Assembly: GCA_009761415.1 (NCBI GenBank)
Contig: QUOL01000002.1
Span: forward strand, 186,001-250,000
Length of the DNA: 64,000 nucleotides
Source: Sarcomyxa edulis
Lineage: Eukaryota; Basidiomycota; Agaricomycetes; Agaricales; Mycenaceae
Direction of reading: 5' to 3'
The number at the start of each line of letters is the position of its first letter. Within the stretch, counting starts at the first letter, position 1. This document shows positions 36,605 to 48,999 of this stretch, one piece after another. Below the pieces are notes generated by a model that made no database searches, was not told where the DNA came from, and saw nothing but the letters and a program-made list of their open reading frames with translations. The position numbers and the translations under genes were made by a program.

Positions 36605-38892
36605 GATAAGGAAAAGGGTTGAAAATCGAAAGATGGCCCTTTTGTGGGTGAGTTATGCGACGACAGTTGTCGTCACTTGTTTAAAAATAAAACATGTAAA
36701 AACATACGGGGCTATAAATAGACGTCTTTTTTTAGACCTCACTCGAGAATACCCCCGATGAGACTGCGCACGCAAGCTACAAGTCTACAAGGTACGATAC
36801 GCCATTCGAGACACTTTCGCCATGATAAGTGGGTTCTATCTTTCTTGGAAGACGCGATGACGTGGCTCGACTTGGGGTATACACATACCGCAGCGGTTCC
36901 TGGAAGAGAAATATAGGCAATGCTCGCATGCATTGGAACTCAACGTTTCAGCCTCAAAGAACCTGTGAGACTGCGAGTAAATGGTGTGATCGGTGGACGT
37001 GTGCATGAGATGAGATGTACCAGAGATCAATCACTCGATCAACATTTTGATTCAGCCTGGCTTGAGCGCCGTAACAAAACGAACTTAGGACATCGACATG
37101 TATGTCAAGAGTCGCGCCAATCTTTCTGCGGGAGACACACAGGCGGAATTCAACAGTGAAGCCATAGAAAGTGTATGCCTACGTACCTCGTGTTCACCAA
37201 GACTTGGTATATCCTCAAAGATGAAAGATTGGGGAATATGGAAGACGACTGCATTGTCTGGGTTTGAGGTCACAATTGTACGCCATATGCAAGGCCCTAG
37301 TCATGAGCTTGTGTTTCGTCCAGACTCCAGAGTAACATTGTCATGGTCGATGGAAAAAAAGGCGCGCTGTCACTTTGTTACCATGTAGTCACAGTCGAAT
37401 TCTTCTGGACACTCCCGCCTCCGACGACGACGTCCGTCACGCTATAAGCTGCAAGGCCTGCCTCAGCACAGGTCCTCCCGAAATGGAACTCGCCAACAGA
37501 CCAAGAATCGGGCACCCTTCTTGATAGTACGGTATGGCTTGATATCTACGCGTAAGTTTATGATGTTCTTCAATTCCGAAATTTGAACTAGACTTCGTCC
37601 AATTCAAGTTGATAACCAGATCGTCAAGTCTCCATGCATGTATAATCTGCTCACTTTTTACTCCCTATCGCTCGAGAGGGCGTTTGTGACGAAGAGATCC
37701 CTTTGATGCTTGTACCCTCCCGAGTTCCGGCCCCGTCGTGCCCGATTTTAAACTCTCAATCTAGTCAATTCCTCCCGACTCGGAAGTCTCTCCTACTCAA
37801 ACTCTACACAAATTCGTCGATTATCCTTCTCCGATGCACCCCATATGGACTAGATTCACTGCGCATGCTGGATTATGCCGTATGACTAACACGGTGAATT
37901 TCGCAAGGAGCTGCCTCAAGTCCTTTCTCCTTATGATGCTGGGCTGTCAATTCGCACAGAAAGAAAATGAATTCTTGTCGGCTCATCCAGTCCCTTCTCT
38001 GCAAGTTTTTGGATCCTTGGGCGTTCGGTCTCTCAGACTAGTCCGCGTTCTATATTATATATACCCAGCGTGTATCCTTCCACGGATACCTTGTCCTGTG
38101 CATATATGATCCTGAATGTACGGATGTCTTCCTTGTTTTATGGGCCTCCAGCAATGAAATTCTCATCACTGACTGATCTGGTTTCTAGTGTTTCTTGAAA
38201 ACCACGACTGTGTATATCTTGTTTCTCAGATCTTGCCTCGTTATACCCCGGCTTTTAATGCAGCCATCAGCTGCGTCTTGGGCGGGACGTATCCCGCAAT
38301 ATGTATCTCCGTTCTTAAAAACTCTAGTCTTCTCCCAAACCATGTCTACACTACTTTATACCCCGCGCCCGGATAAGATGTACGTCCGAAAGGGTCTAAT
38401 TACGACAGGGTATACCAAGACAAGATGATTGCCTTGCAACCCTATACACAGTCTTGCCGAATGTGAGTGTCAGCACCTTTATGACGATCCAACTGTCAGT
38501 CTAAGAGATAAACGCCGTGTGCGCTCCTATAGTGTGAATCTTCGGTGCGTTTACCCATATATATTAGGCTCTCCGCGACTAGCGCCCGGTCCCGCATTAT
38601 ACTGTCTGACGCCTCCATCACGACTTCATCATTTTCTCAAACCCCTTTCCTTCTAGTGCCACTCTGCCGTTTTGCTCATTCTATCTACGACAAGACATCA
38701 CTTTCATCCAGGCACGTAGTTGCATTCTGACGCTAATATCGACTCCCTCCATGTTTCTCGCCATGATCGGAACTAAGAATGAACGGAGGTACTGTCCGGA
38801 TCACTGCCACTCCCAAGGATAAAATACCGGACACTAATCCAAATCACCCGTTCTGTTGTTCATCTCAGCCCTCACTTTACCGCATCTACATA
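36605..38892. other. Gene-poor interval
   Basis: About 2.3 kb between the divergent PLD-like and O-methyltransferase genes. Short frames on both strands (for example 37085-37273 minus, 37098-37388 plus) carry no recognisable motif. Pieces of AT-rich sequence (TATATATAC near 38056, CATATATATTAG near 38557) are present. No repeats or RNA genes were noticed. Confidence 0.35.
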
Positions 38893-40891
38893 ATGACTAT
38901 CCAAGCAGCTGCTTCTGGAAAGGCCAAGATCGATGCCCTGTTGAAGCTGATATCGTCCGCCACACAGGCTGCTGTTGCTGAATACGAGAAGACTGGGTAT
39001 GGAGTTCCAGCACCAGATGCACTATCGTCCCATCCGCTCGATTCTGTGCCCGACGCTCTTGCCCTGAAGAAGGCTATCCGTATACTTGAAGGAGCATGCG
39101 AACAGCTCTGCACCACCTTAGCCCAGCCGATGCACACGATCATCAATGTATGTAACTCGTCCTTGTTTATCGTAAATCCTATCTAACGTTGCACTCCTTG
39201 CGTAAGCGCGGGATGCCCTACGAATACTCATGCTTGCGCGTTATCATTGAAACGTCTATCGCAGACATTTTACTCAAACATCCTGATGGACTGCATATCG
39301 ACAAAATCGGAAAGCAAGTGAACCTGGAAAGTGGAAAGATTTCACGTATAATGCGTTTGCTTGCGACTAGGAGCTGCTTTGTCGAAGGTAGAGTATGCCG
39401 TATGACCTTTCTGGTTCCTAACTAAAGAGTCCATAGTTTCAGAGAACATCTTTGCAAACAATCGGTTGTCCTTGACGTTGGTTTCTACCAATCCTACCGC
39501 TTCAATGGTTGGAATCATAACAGGCGAGTGTGGTAGGGCGGTAAACAACATTTACGATTGCCTTGTCGATCCTGAGTATGGACCATCCTACGACTCAACC
39601 AAATCTCCTTTCATGCATTACGTGAAGGAGGAAATAGTCGGGGGCGCCTTTTTTGACTGGTACAAAGTCTGTGATATCTATGTTATCTTCCTTCTATCAT
39701 GACTGTTCTGACGATGACTCGTTTAGCTCCATGTAAGTAGATTTCTGATCTCGTGTATAGAACCATTTATTGAACATGATCTTCAGCCCAAAAGGCAGGA
39801 AGTATGCCTCTTGATTCAAATCACCTCAAATGACAAGTTGCTAATCGGAAATCCCAGCGGTTTGGACGGGCGATGATAGGTTGGACCGGTGTTACAGGCG
39901 CGCTCGCCGTCATAAAGCGTGCGCCATACATGAAATGCTCTCCGCTTAAATCCCTGATCTCCGACTCCATTCTCTAGACTTTCCCTGGGACAAAATGCCC
40001 ACAGGTACGACGGTATGCGATGTCGGTGCAGGTGTGGGAGCCATAACTATCAAGCTGGCACGCGCCCACCCTCATCTCAAGATCACATTACAAGACATTT
40101 CTTCTCTGGAACAAGCTAAGAAAGTAGGCTACGAAGACTTGGACGGCTCATACGATTCTAAATGCCCTTTTTAGTTATGGATGACAGAATATCCTGAAGC
40201 CGTCGAACATGGACAGGTTCAATTCGTACCATTGGACTTCTTCAAAGAAGCCCCTGTGAAAGGCCAAGATGTGTACTACGTGAGCCTATTCCTCAACGGC
40301 ATGACTATTTGTATGTTGACTCTTCCGTTAAGATGAAACACATAATGCACGATTGGCATGACCTCGAAGCTATTGAGATTCTCCGTAATGTCAGGAAGGC
40401 TATGCTCCCAATCAGCCGTCTGTTCATTCGTGAGTCCTTGTAGTTTTTCGGGCACGTCGCATCTACTAACTAAGACTAGATGAATATGTTCTTCAGCGCC
40501 CGCATGCCGCAGGCCATGGGCAAATCTCTATCGTAGAAAAGGTAGTTGCTGACTGGCCGGTGTCTTGTACTAACAAGCGTTTTCTGACTCCCAACTCAAA
40601 CAGGCTCCAGAACCGTTACTTTCCAACTTTGGGTCTGGGAACATAAGACTGTACAATCAAGATTTGACCATGCTTGGTGTGCTGAATGGCAAAGAGCGGA
40701 CGTTCGACGAGTTTGTTGTATTGGGGTGAGTAACACCTTTCCTGTGTGATCTGAACTTATGATGATGTGGGAGACCTAGGAGGAATGCTGGACTCCAGCT
40801 GATTAAAGTGTGGGATTACGCTGAAACTAGCATGCTGGAATTCAGACTGCCAGATGATTGCACGGACAGAGATCTGGGTCCATCGATGTGA
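38893..40891 (+). CDS. SAM-dependent O-methyltransferase (COMT-like)
   Basis: Transfers a methyl group from S-adenosylmethionine to a hydroxyl, typically of an aromatic or secondary metabolite. The N-terminal dimerisation half has RVIIETSIADILLKHPDG. The SAM-binding loop reads VCDVGAGVGAITIKLA. The catalytic His lies in IMHDWHD, followed by ILRNVRKAM. The ATG at 38893 (MTIQAAASGKAKID) is preferred; an in-frame ATG at 38779 adds 38 residues. About eleven exons are inferred, including a 6-nt exon (39727-39732, Leu-His) and a 15-nt exon (39787-39801, PKRQE). Together they read WYK-LH-PKRQE-RFGRAMIGW. No polyketide or peptide synthase lies nearby, so the pathway is unknown. Confidence 0.92.
39727..39732 (+). 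other. 6-nt microexon of the O-methyltransferase gene
   Basis: CTCCAT lies between CGTTTAG and GTAAGT, in phase 0. With the following 15-nt exon (39787-39801) it restores the K-L-H-P segment before RFGRAM. Confidence 0.6.
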
Positions 40892-41282
40892 CCATAGTGT
40901 GTAATCAAGCGCCCAGTACGAATCACGTTGGAGAGTAGAACGTTTGTGTAGTAAGGAAATCAGTCTGTACGTCTCTTATAGCAGAACCCATAATTACCTT
41001 CTCTCTGGGAATAGACGGTCTGTACTTCTGAGCAACGACTCTCATATGATCCGAGTCGTAGTAAACCGCAAAAAATTACAAACTCAACGCTCAGCGGGTC
41101 TATGAAAATTTTGATTCCTAGATGTGGACGTAGAATAAGGATGGTCGTATGGCAGTCAGAACATAGCCATTATTGAGAGGGAGTCGACCCGAAGGCAACC
41201 CGAAAGAGCCCTCGAAAGAATGTGGCTGAAAGCCTGCAAGATGGCTCGGACTTAGCCGACTCATCTTCCAGCATCTTTCCTC
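40892..41282. other. Intergenic region, TMA22 promoter
   Basis: Non-coding; no distinct element was identified. Confidence 0.4.
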
Positions 41283-42107
41283 ATGCCTGCTAAACAACAA
41301 CCCCCTTCCCCTTCTGCTCCAGCACAAGCTACAGAACAACCAGATGCTGCCCCACCACCACCTGAACCTAAACCACCAGTAATTGTTCTCTATTGCGCAG
41401 GTTTTTCTTCCTGAATCCGAAGACTTTTCTACATATCGATAACTGATTTGTTTAGTCTGCACGTTTCCTCCTGAATACTGTGAATTCGGATCTAGTATAA
41501 CACGGTGTAAAGAATGGCTAGAAGAAGAGCATCCTGATCTTTTCAGCAAGTACTATTCCGATGGTGCGTTAGCCATGCAAAAAATGACAAGTCTCGGAGG
41601 TCACTAATTCGTATTCCAGAGGCTCTTCAAGCCAAAGTCGGAACCCTGAGTCTGGAAGCGCAGACAAAGCTCGAAAAGGATACAGCCAAGAAGGAGGCTA
41701 AGGCAGAGGCTAAGGCAGATGCTGCACTCAAGAAGAAATTGGCTTCACAGGTACGTATCTCGACGAAATCAGTCTTCGTTAGTTTACTAATGACGGCTCG
41801 TTATACTTTGCTTGTTCTGTAGATAACAATCAAACGGATTGAACGGAACAAACGAAAATATATTACCTCCATCCATGGCCTTGAAGCCTTTGGAATCGAT
41901 CTGAAGAAAGCCTCGAAACAATTTTCCTCGAAGTTCGCTACGGGATCGTCCGTAACCAAGAATCCCCAAGGGCTGGAAGAGATCGTCGTACAAGGAGATG
42001 TCAGCGATGAGATCCTCGATATGATCGAAGCAGGTGTTGGCGTGTTGAAAGGGATACCGGCGGATAATGTGGAACTCGTCGAGGAAAAGAAAAAGAAGGG
42101 CGAATGA
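41283..42107 (+). CDS. TMA22: Translation machinery-associated protein 22 (DENR homologue)
   Basis: Ribosome-associated factor that works with Tma20/MCT-1 in 40S recycling and re-initiation. Four exons (41283-41400, 41456-41563, 41620-41750 and 41823-42107) give 213 aa, close to the yeast and human sizes. After a Pro-rich head comes VLYCAVCTFPPEYCEF, the Cys-bearing N-terminal module. It continues with CKEWLEEEHPDLFSKYY, a Lys/Ala-rich helix (KKEAKAEAKADAALKKKL) and a C-terminal SUI1 domain (ITIKRIERNKRKYITSIHGLE, KKASKQFSSKFATGSSV, EEIVVQGDVSDEI). It ends EEKKKKGE. A single-copy housekeeping gene, and one of the firmest calls in the window. Confidence 0.97.
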
Positions 42108-42558
42108 TCGCAGAAGACCGCTGTCCACATTGTGTAATACCTTGTACGCTCTCTCGTTCGGTGAGTCCTTGTTCTCTATCTCATCGAAGATCAGTCTGAC
42201 CAATCCGGTCAGGTCTACCATCAGACTCACGGATCTCTTCATCTTGTATATGCCATAATTAACCGATCGCTTTCTGTTGTTCGGGCCCATCCGTGGATTG
42301 TGTCGAACCCTTACGACTGGCAAAGCGATCTGTGGCATTATCCATCTCAAGAGTCAATGCGCGGGCGACGCTTGTGCTCGATGGCAGTGCTTCGAGGGAG
42401 AGACCGACTACAACTTTCGACTCGTCTCAGCATCAAGTTTCTCAGATTTCTCGATTAACACAACTACGTTCAACGAGCGTCAAACATATACAACATTAAG
42501 GCAGCCAGGCGCTGCTACATATTAGGATGCACTAGCCATACAACGATGGGGGCATTTT
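42108..42558. other. Convergent intergenic region
   Basis: This is the 3' region shared by TMA22 (+) and the conserved unknown at 42559-43268 (-). The frames crossing it on both strands are shadows without motifs. Confidence 0.4.
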
Positions 42559-43268
42559 TTACATGAACTCGATGGCCACTTCGGCCTGCCACACGTTATC
42601 CCAAACATTCCAGAGCGAAATAAGAGTGAGGTGTGCCAATCGAATGCGGTTGATTCCCATGCCCCATCTGCCCGACTCGTCGAACAGGAATTGATACGTC
42701 TACGATCAAACGCGTCAGTGTCTGTCCGGATGATGATATCTACTACAATCAGAAGACATGACTTACCTCGACGAAACGATTGAATTCCTGGGCCACTTTG
42801 TATCCCAGTTCGGCACGCGTGATAGGTCCGTGGTCTGTCAAAATGTCAATGTTGCGGACCAACTCAACGGGCGTACCGCCTTGCTTTAAAGGCCACTATA
42901 AACAAAAAAATGATCAATGTCTTGCAAAGTGACGAATAGCTTTGAATTCATACCTTGATCGCCAGAAGAATTCGTTTCGTGTCCTTAGGAAATACGATAT
43001 CGTTCGCGCCGTCTAGGCTTCGTAAAAGGTCAGGGCCTCCTGCGATTAAGTTGCGCATTGGCACGCCTTGTCCCGATGCACCATACCAATCAAACCTTAT
43101 AGGCCTATCGATGACAGGACGAGGCATGGAGAAATTTGAAGGCGTATAAAACGTCTGAGGGAGGCGTACACTGTTGGAACGGGAGAAACGAGGGAGGTCT
43201 AGTGCTCCAGTGATAGCAGAGTAGGACGAAGAAGCCGAAACGGGAACGTGGAGAGGGTTGTTGTGCAT
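42559..43268 (-). CDS. Conserved basidiomycete protein of unknown function
   Basis: About 190 aa. The longer frame begins at GTG, so the ATG at 43268 (MHNNPLHVPVSASSS) is chosen. Three exons are inferred, joined by GTATGA..TATAG and GTAAGT..CGTAG introns. Distinctive blocks are DRPIRFDWYGASGQGVPM, AIKWPL, GPITRAELGYKVAQEFNRF and SGRWGMGINRIRL. I recognise this pattern from mushroom genomes as a hypothetical family. There is no signal peptide, membrane span or catalytic motif. It converges on TMA22. Function unknown. Confidence 0.8.
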
Positions 43269-44377
43269 GTCGTTTCGTGAGTGAAGATGCCACTGGGATT
43301 TTCTGGAGCAAAGGAGCAGGGTGAATAAATGATGAAGAGTCGGTGGCACGACCAGAGGTCAGAAACGATAGGAGTTGAAATGAAGATAAATTACGACGCG
43401 CCCATCTTCCAATTTATACATTTCCAAACAAGCCAATATTTAGCATTGTTGGGTCAGAACAATCAGAGGATGAACAATTGTTTGATAACGTCCAAAGCGA
43501 TGCTAAAGCGTTTGCCAGAATTCGTGTTTGGCAAGAGGTTCGCTCTTCGTCCCCTTCTTCGGAAGATCTAGATAAACATCATCTAGACAACCTTCCGATT
43601 CATAACCAGAGAGTACGAAGATCGTAGAATGGAAATGTGGAGAAAAATCACAAGTGCATCTCGAAGTAAGGTATACACTGTAGAATAATCCCACATGTAA
43701 GTATCACGGATCAGGAAGTATAGCTCGGGGACTTGAACAAGTGAACAGTACTTGTTCTAAGACTGAGAATATAGACAAATATGATACGCAAGGACCTACA
43801 GTCGAGAAGACGCGTTCTGACACGTCAATCATGTCTAGCCCAGGAAGTGGCATGAACATCTATGACGGATGCCCTAACGTGGGCTAGTGTTGAATGGGAC
43901 GTGTAGAACGGGTCAAACCAGATACTGAGATCAAGCGATTCACTGGGTAACTATAAAAGAGGGCACTTTCGAAGAGATAGATGCAAAATGGAGGAGAGAT
44001 GGAGGAGAGATGGAGGAGAGATCATGATACTCGGAGGCGGGCGAACACGGCGGCTATCACATGACGAAGACGCTAAATATAGAAAGTCTTTTGGGTGGCA
44101 GGTTCGGCAGGTTCGCGTGGAGATCAATGACTCAGATGGTTTCGTTCTGATACTGTACATACTGAGCTACATGATCATCAAATGACCGACGAAAGGTCAA
44201 AACCACAAGAAATGACTCTGCACTAGGTTAATGGTGGCAGTAAGGAAAGAGAACGTAAGTAAACGAATATCATAAGAGCTAAACTGAGATCATAAAGTAT
44301 AGAGTAAAGATGTCATACGAGTCCAAAGTCATAGGCTAAAAATACACGCATGGGGTTTCTTGAGGTGCTGGGCAATT
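43269..44377. other. Intergenic region with short tandem repeat
   Basis: 1.1 kb without a supportable gene. It contains the 11-bp tandem repeat at 43988-44020, listed separately. Confidence 0.4.
43988..44020. repeat. 11-bp tandem repeat, three exact copies
   Basis: The unit ATGGAGGAGAG is repeated three times head to tail without mismatch, in non-coding sequence about 720 bp upstream of the start of the minus-strand unknown. Confidence 0.9.
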
Positions 44378-45562
44378 TCAGCCCTCCAACTTAATCAGTT
44401 TGAATGATCTCAACGAGGCACAACGGACGCGTATCTCTTGAAGAACGTCAACTGGAGTAAGCGCCACGTTTGGCACGATCGCTTCAATATATTGCAGCTT
44501 GCTTGCACCTGGATATGCACAGGCCATCACGAGGCTCGTAAGATTCATTAACGAACCAGAGACACGAAGATCTGAAAGGCTCTGAAACTGCGTCGCTGCA
44601 CTTGCGGATCGATAACAACGAGATGAACCACGCGTACTGGTCGCTGCGGAGACTACGAGGATGCGTAGATGCGGTAAGATTGCGAGCGAATCGAGGATGA
44701 GGTCGGAAATGTAATTCTGTGGGATAGTTATGCTTTCCAAGCGATTCAAGGCTTTGAGTCCGCGTGAGAGAGGTTTTTGAGCCAGCAACTCTGCAAGTAC
44801 GATAAGTCGCAGGGTTAGGCTTAATTCTTTGACCGGAGTTGTGGATACAGCCACAAGCAGGAGCTCTATGTCGGGTAAAAAGTCGAGGTCGAAGGATATC
44901 TTGGCGAGATGGTGAAAGTCGCGTAGGTGGGGAATGAATGATTTGATGATGACAGCGTCGCGTTGGGAATCACGCGAAAGAGGCGATCTTGATCGCGAAG
45001 ATGGACGAACGGTGACTTCGAACGACTTCAGCTGTGGAAGTGTTTTTAAATCGGCGAGATTGGTGTTCGTAAGAGCGTCCAAAGGAAATTGGACGCTCGA
45101 TATAACGGTGCCCCCATTGCCTTCGCTAGCCTTTGGATCATACCGAAATCCAACCGTATACCCTCTAATGAGATCATGATCAGAGTAGTCGATTCGAGGG
45201 AGGGAAGAATGGTTGAGCTTGTCGATGAATGTACGACTGAGATCCCACCGACTCCCCACTCCCCGGCTCTCGATCCGTATATATGAGAGCGCGGGGCAGT
45301 GCTCCCGGACCCAAATGAGCGTGAAGTCGAGGACTTGAGTGTGAGGGTGACCATGGACGAGTCCAGGACCCATGTAAAGGTCGATGTGGGTCAATGAAGG
45401 TGCGAGAAACGGTGCGACATCGAGGTGAGGTTGACTATGATTGATGATTATCGCGTCGAGATCATGGTCCCGGAGTGGACGTGTAGGATCGTCTTCTTTG
45501 TATCCAAGGATGAGGGCGGTCCTCTCGCCTGTAGATATAATCTTTGGAGTGGAGAGCGACAT
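44378..45562 (-). CDS. LRR/F-box-like protein lacking an F-box
   Basis: A single 394-codon exon with ATG at 45562 (MSLSTPKIISTGERTALILG). Repeating leucine-rich stretches are spaced like the C-terminal half of mushroom F-box proteins (LAPSLTHIDLYMG, LPQLKSFEVTV, LNRLESITIPQ, LPHLRILVVSA, FQSLSDLRVSGSLMNLTSLV). No F-box motif is visible within it. The sequence upstream (45645-45962 frame) does not look like one either. It may be a truncated paralogue or a protein that uses only the repeat for binding. Function unknown; a role in ubiquitin ligase targeting would need an F-box that is not seen. Confidence 0.75.
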   Translation of the reverse strand: MSLSTPKIISTGERTALILGYKEDDPTRPLRDHDLDAIIINHSQPHLDVAPFLAPSLTHIDLYMGPGLVHGHPHTQVLDFTLIWVREHCPALSYIRIESRGVGSRWDLSRTFIDKLNHSSLPRIDYSDHDLIRGYTVGFRYDPKASEGNGGTVISSVQFPLDALTNTNLADLKTLPQLKSFEVTVRPSSRSRSPLSRDSQRDAVIIKSFIPHLRDFHHLAKISFDLDFLPDIELLLVAVSTTPVKELSLTLRLIVLAELLAQKPLSRGLKALNRLESITIPQNYISDLILDSLAILPHLRILVVSAATSTRGSSRCYRSASAATQFQSLSDLRVSGSLMNLTSLVMACAYPGASKLQYIEAIVPNVALTPVDVLQEIRVRCASLRSFKLIKLEG

Positions 45563-46807
45563 ATCGAAATAGGTAGGTGATTCTGAGTGTCACTAGTGAA
45601 TATGGTCGGAGTTGTAGGTCATTGCTCGCAACAGTGCTCCCGGCTTATAGCCTGCAATGTCGACGGCCAAAGCGACGTTTCCAAATCGAGTTGGACAGCG
45701 GACATCTTAGACACGCCGAGTAGGGAATGTGCGCGGGAAAGGAGTGCGGAGCTGATAGACGGTATTTGCCGCTCGTGCACTGCCTGTGGTCCGAGTCAGA
45801 GTACAGAGCCCATTGATTGAGTTCAGGTGTCGGCGGTGGTAGGCCCAACGATAAGATAGTTTTGAATGCAAAGAGAGTTCCATTATGATGCGAGAAGCAG
45901 TTAACTTGACAGGACGCATAGGCACGCACCGCGCAGACCTGCTGTATAGATAGAGGGAACATAGCCGCTTCTAATGAAAACCGATGGCCGAGAAGCGCAG
46001 CTTTGGATTTGACCTATGCAAAGGAGTGGATGAAAACCAAAGAAGCAGGCTCACGGGAGTGGTCAGGTCGGAGAACGGATTGAAGAGAGTTGTCCGCACA
46101 ATCCAGCAGACCTTGAGCAGCTCATAACCATAGACACATTGTTCTATTAGTGTGTCCAGGAGAGGTAATCGTGCTGTCGTAAATATAAAAAGTTAGGAGA
46201 ATTTTCTGAAAAGAGAACAAGGTAGTTTCGGAGACATACGTAAAAAATCGACAAGGCGGCCCCCTCTCTGTTGTCTCGTTATAGTCAGATTGAAAAGCAG
46301 TGTAGTAGACAATTCACCGAATTTGCAAAGTAGTACTTCTGGGCCGAGGTTCAATAATGTCAAGATCAACCAGATTTCGCATCGCGTTCATACATAGTCA
46401 TGTGATGTGATGGGAAAAGGCAAACGCCGTCGAGGTATGTATTTGATGAGACCTGTCAAGTGCAAGAATAGCTTTGATATCCGGGAAGTCCCAATGACTA
46501 GATCACAGATCTACGGTCGCGACCGAGCTGAAGAGCTGAGGAGATGACAAGTCCAAAACGGACGTCGTAGAGATAGATGGTAGAAAAAATTGTTGGAGAT
46601 CCATTGTTATGACTCTTTAAGTACAATGTCATATGAAGGTCCCAAATCAGATGCGAAGGCCTCCTTGAGGACGCGTTAGTCGCGTTGAAACTTGGGATCA
46701 AGTGACTGATGACCGCGTGACTGTGCGTGACTGTGACGCGGAGATGGTGTTGTTTGCTTTGAAAGTCCTCGGCTCTTCGGCTATCGTTCCGAAAGCGCGT
46801 GGCGGAG
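45563..46807. other. Gene-poor interval
   Basis: 1.2 kb with only short frames. I see no motif, repeat or RNA gene. Confidence 0.4.
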
Positions 46808-48749
46808 TCATTTCCTTGATTTCCCCTTGCCCTGCGCCTTCTTACTAGCACTATCAAACCCTTCAAAGAGTCTCACACCCCTCTTCACACCCCCTTCAGT
46901 CAATTTACCCCGCCCTACTTCCGAGAATTGCCAGGACCTCTCTGTATGTCCCACCCCCAACGCGTCGAGCAACCTCCCTGCTAGTGCGGGAACGAACGGT
47001 TGTAAACAGATACCAGAGACGCGAAGCACTTCAAGAGACGTCTCGTAGCACGCGCGCGTCATTTGTGGAGAAGAGTTCGAGGACCAAGGAGCTAATTGGG
47101 AGAGGGTGCTGTTGGCCTATGGATGTGGGAGTTGAATGATATGGAAAATGAAGGATAGCATCCGAACGTTACCATTTTGAGTATATCTACTATATGTTGA
47201 ATTGCATCTGCGACTTCAAAGTTGGTGAGACAGGACTCTACGTCCTTGCCAAGGTCTGTTACGGCCGAAACGAGAATGTCGATGTCCGGTATCGTCTGGA
47301 CCTGGACATCGTCACGGGCGCCATCGCTTCGCATACGCGCGATGATTTTGTCAGACGTGATACGAAGGAAGAAGTTTCCGAGTTGCGCTTGAATCTCGTC
47401 GTTATATTTGGTCAACTGTTCGTGTGACCAGTCTAGGACGGGATAATCAGTCAGTCAGAGTCTTTCAACTCATACCAATATACTGCAAGCTCACCGACAT
47501 CAGTCCTGAACCTACCACCTACCCTGCCGAGATACCATCTCACAACATCTACACCAAATTCCCTCATCGTATCGAACGGATCTGCCACATTCCCTATCGA
47601 TTTCGACATTTTCTTTTGTTGCACTGTCCAATGCGCATGTGCCAGAAGTTGTGAAGGCAGAGGGATCTCAAGGGCCTGAAGCATAGCAGGGAGGTATATG
47701 GCATGGAACCTTGACACGGAATGAGACGCTGGAGTGACAAGTATAAACGAGGGTACGTACCGGACGATATCCTTTCCGACAATTTGAAGATTTGGTGGCC
47801 ACCCTCCCTCTTCGCCCACACCCTGAGCCCAGGGATAGCCAACGCCAGAAAGATACACCAAAAGCGCGTCGAACCATACGTACACGGTCTGTTCATCGTC
47901 TCCGGGTACCCGCACGCCCCACTCCAACCTCGAACGCGGACGCGATATGGATAGATCTTCCAAAGGCCCTTCTAGCATCGAGATTACGTGCTCATAGTGC
48001 TGTGGTGGGAAAATAGAACCCGGATGTGAGCGGTAGTGTTCGAGAAGTGAACTTCGGAAATTGGATAAACGGAACATGTAATTTTGTTCAGAGTGCCATT
48101 CGACGAGGGAGCCTGTTTCAGTTGATATCATGGTTTCTGTGTCTTTTTGTGGAGATGCGGGGAGGCGGGTGATCTGAGACTCTGGATAGAACGCTTCATC
48201 TGAGATGGAGTACCAGCCCGAGTAGGTTGTTTTGTAGATGAGATCTTTGGAGGCGAGTTTGCGCTGTCAGGAAGGGATATGTCGTTTTTTATAAATTTAG
48301 AAACTGATGTAGCACGTACCCATACGTCCTCTACGGCCAGATGATGCTCTCTGCTCGTCGTTCTCATAAACATGGTATTACTTATATCAGCCGTCGTAGC
48401 CAATTTCTGCCCGACGCGTCAGATAGAAAAACAGAGGTTTTGCGAGTCCACACACACGGAACTGCTCGCTTATCTGATCACAAAATTCGAGCGGTGGAAG
48501 TCCTTTGTCTTTTGCTGCCTTCTGAATCTTGAGACCATGTTCGTCTGTGCCTGCGAGGAAAAGGACGGGTCTTTCTGGTGTCTTGAGGCGGTTAAACCTT
48601 GCGAATATGTCCGCAGTGACCAGAGAGTAGAGATGGCCTATGTGGGGGACTGCGTTTGGATAGAATATGGGAGTAGTGATGTAGTATGGTTTTGTAGAAA
48701 TACCACGGCCAATAGACCCAGCGACGCGGACCCACTGATGAGATAGCAT
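46808..48749 (-). CDS. MSM1: Methionyl-tRNA synthetase, mitochondrial type
   Basis: Charges initiator and elongator tRNA-Met. The class I signatures are both present: PHIGHLYS (HIGH at about residues 36-39) and KKMSKSIGN (KMSKS loop). [29 protein letters not shown] and [14 protein letters not shown] are typical MetRS blocks. The head [18 protein letters not shown] is basic and hydroxylated, as in mitochondrial presequences. The C-terminus ends [14 protein letters not shown]. There is no C-terminal EMAP-like domain, as expected for the organellar form. The upstream TTG at 48761 is rejected in favour of the ATG at 48749. Several short introns are inferred; one donor is GTGTGG after EQFR. Divergent from the auxilin gene with only 250 bp between the starts. 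Confidence 0.95.
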
Positions 48750-48999
48750 CAGGCCGTCCAATCTGACTCTATGTGAGATAGATTCACGTCAAATCCGAAG
48801 ACACATGAGTTCAAGGAGACTGCAAAATAAAAGCTGAAAGTCGGACGGAAAGACCCTGGTGAGATCCCGGCCAAGTCCCCTGTGTCTGCCCTAAAGTCCG
48901 TGCTCGCTGTTCGCAACGGCGATCACACCGTAACTCATCGCGACACCAACGTCTTTCTAGCTGGGAACATTACAGGCTTCTCCAGGCTAGTTCTCTGCC
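48750..48999. promoter_or_regulatory. Short bidirectional promoter, MetRS / auxilin
   Basis: The 250 bp between two divergent housekeeping starts must hold both core promoters. No TATA box was noticed. Confidence 0.45.

Noticed and set aside
41787..42350. 187-codon minus frame across the end of TMA22
   Set aside because: It overlaps the last TMA22 exon, which is firmly coding in the other direction, and has no recognisable motif.
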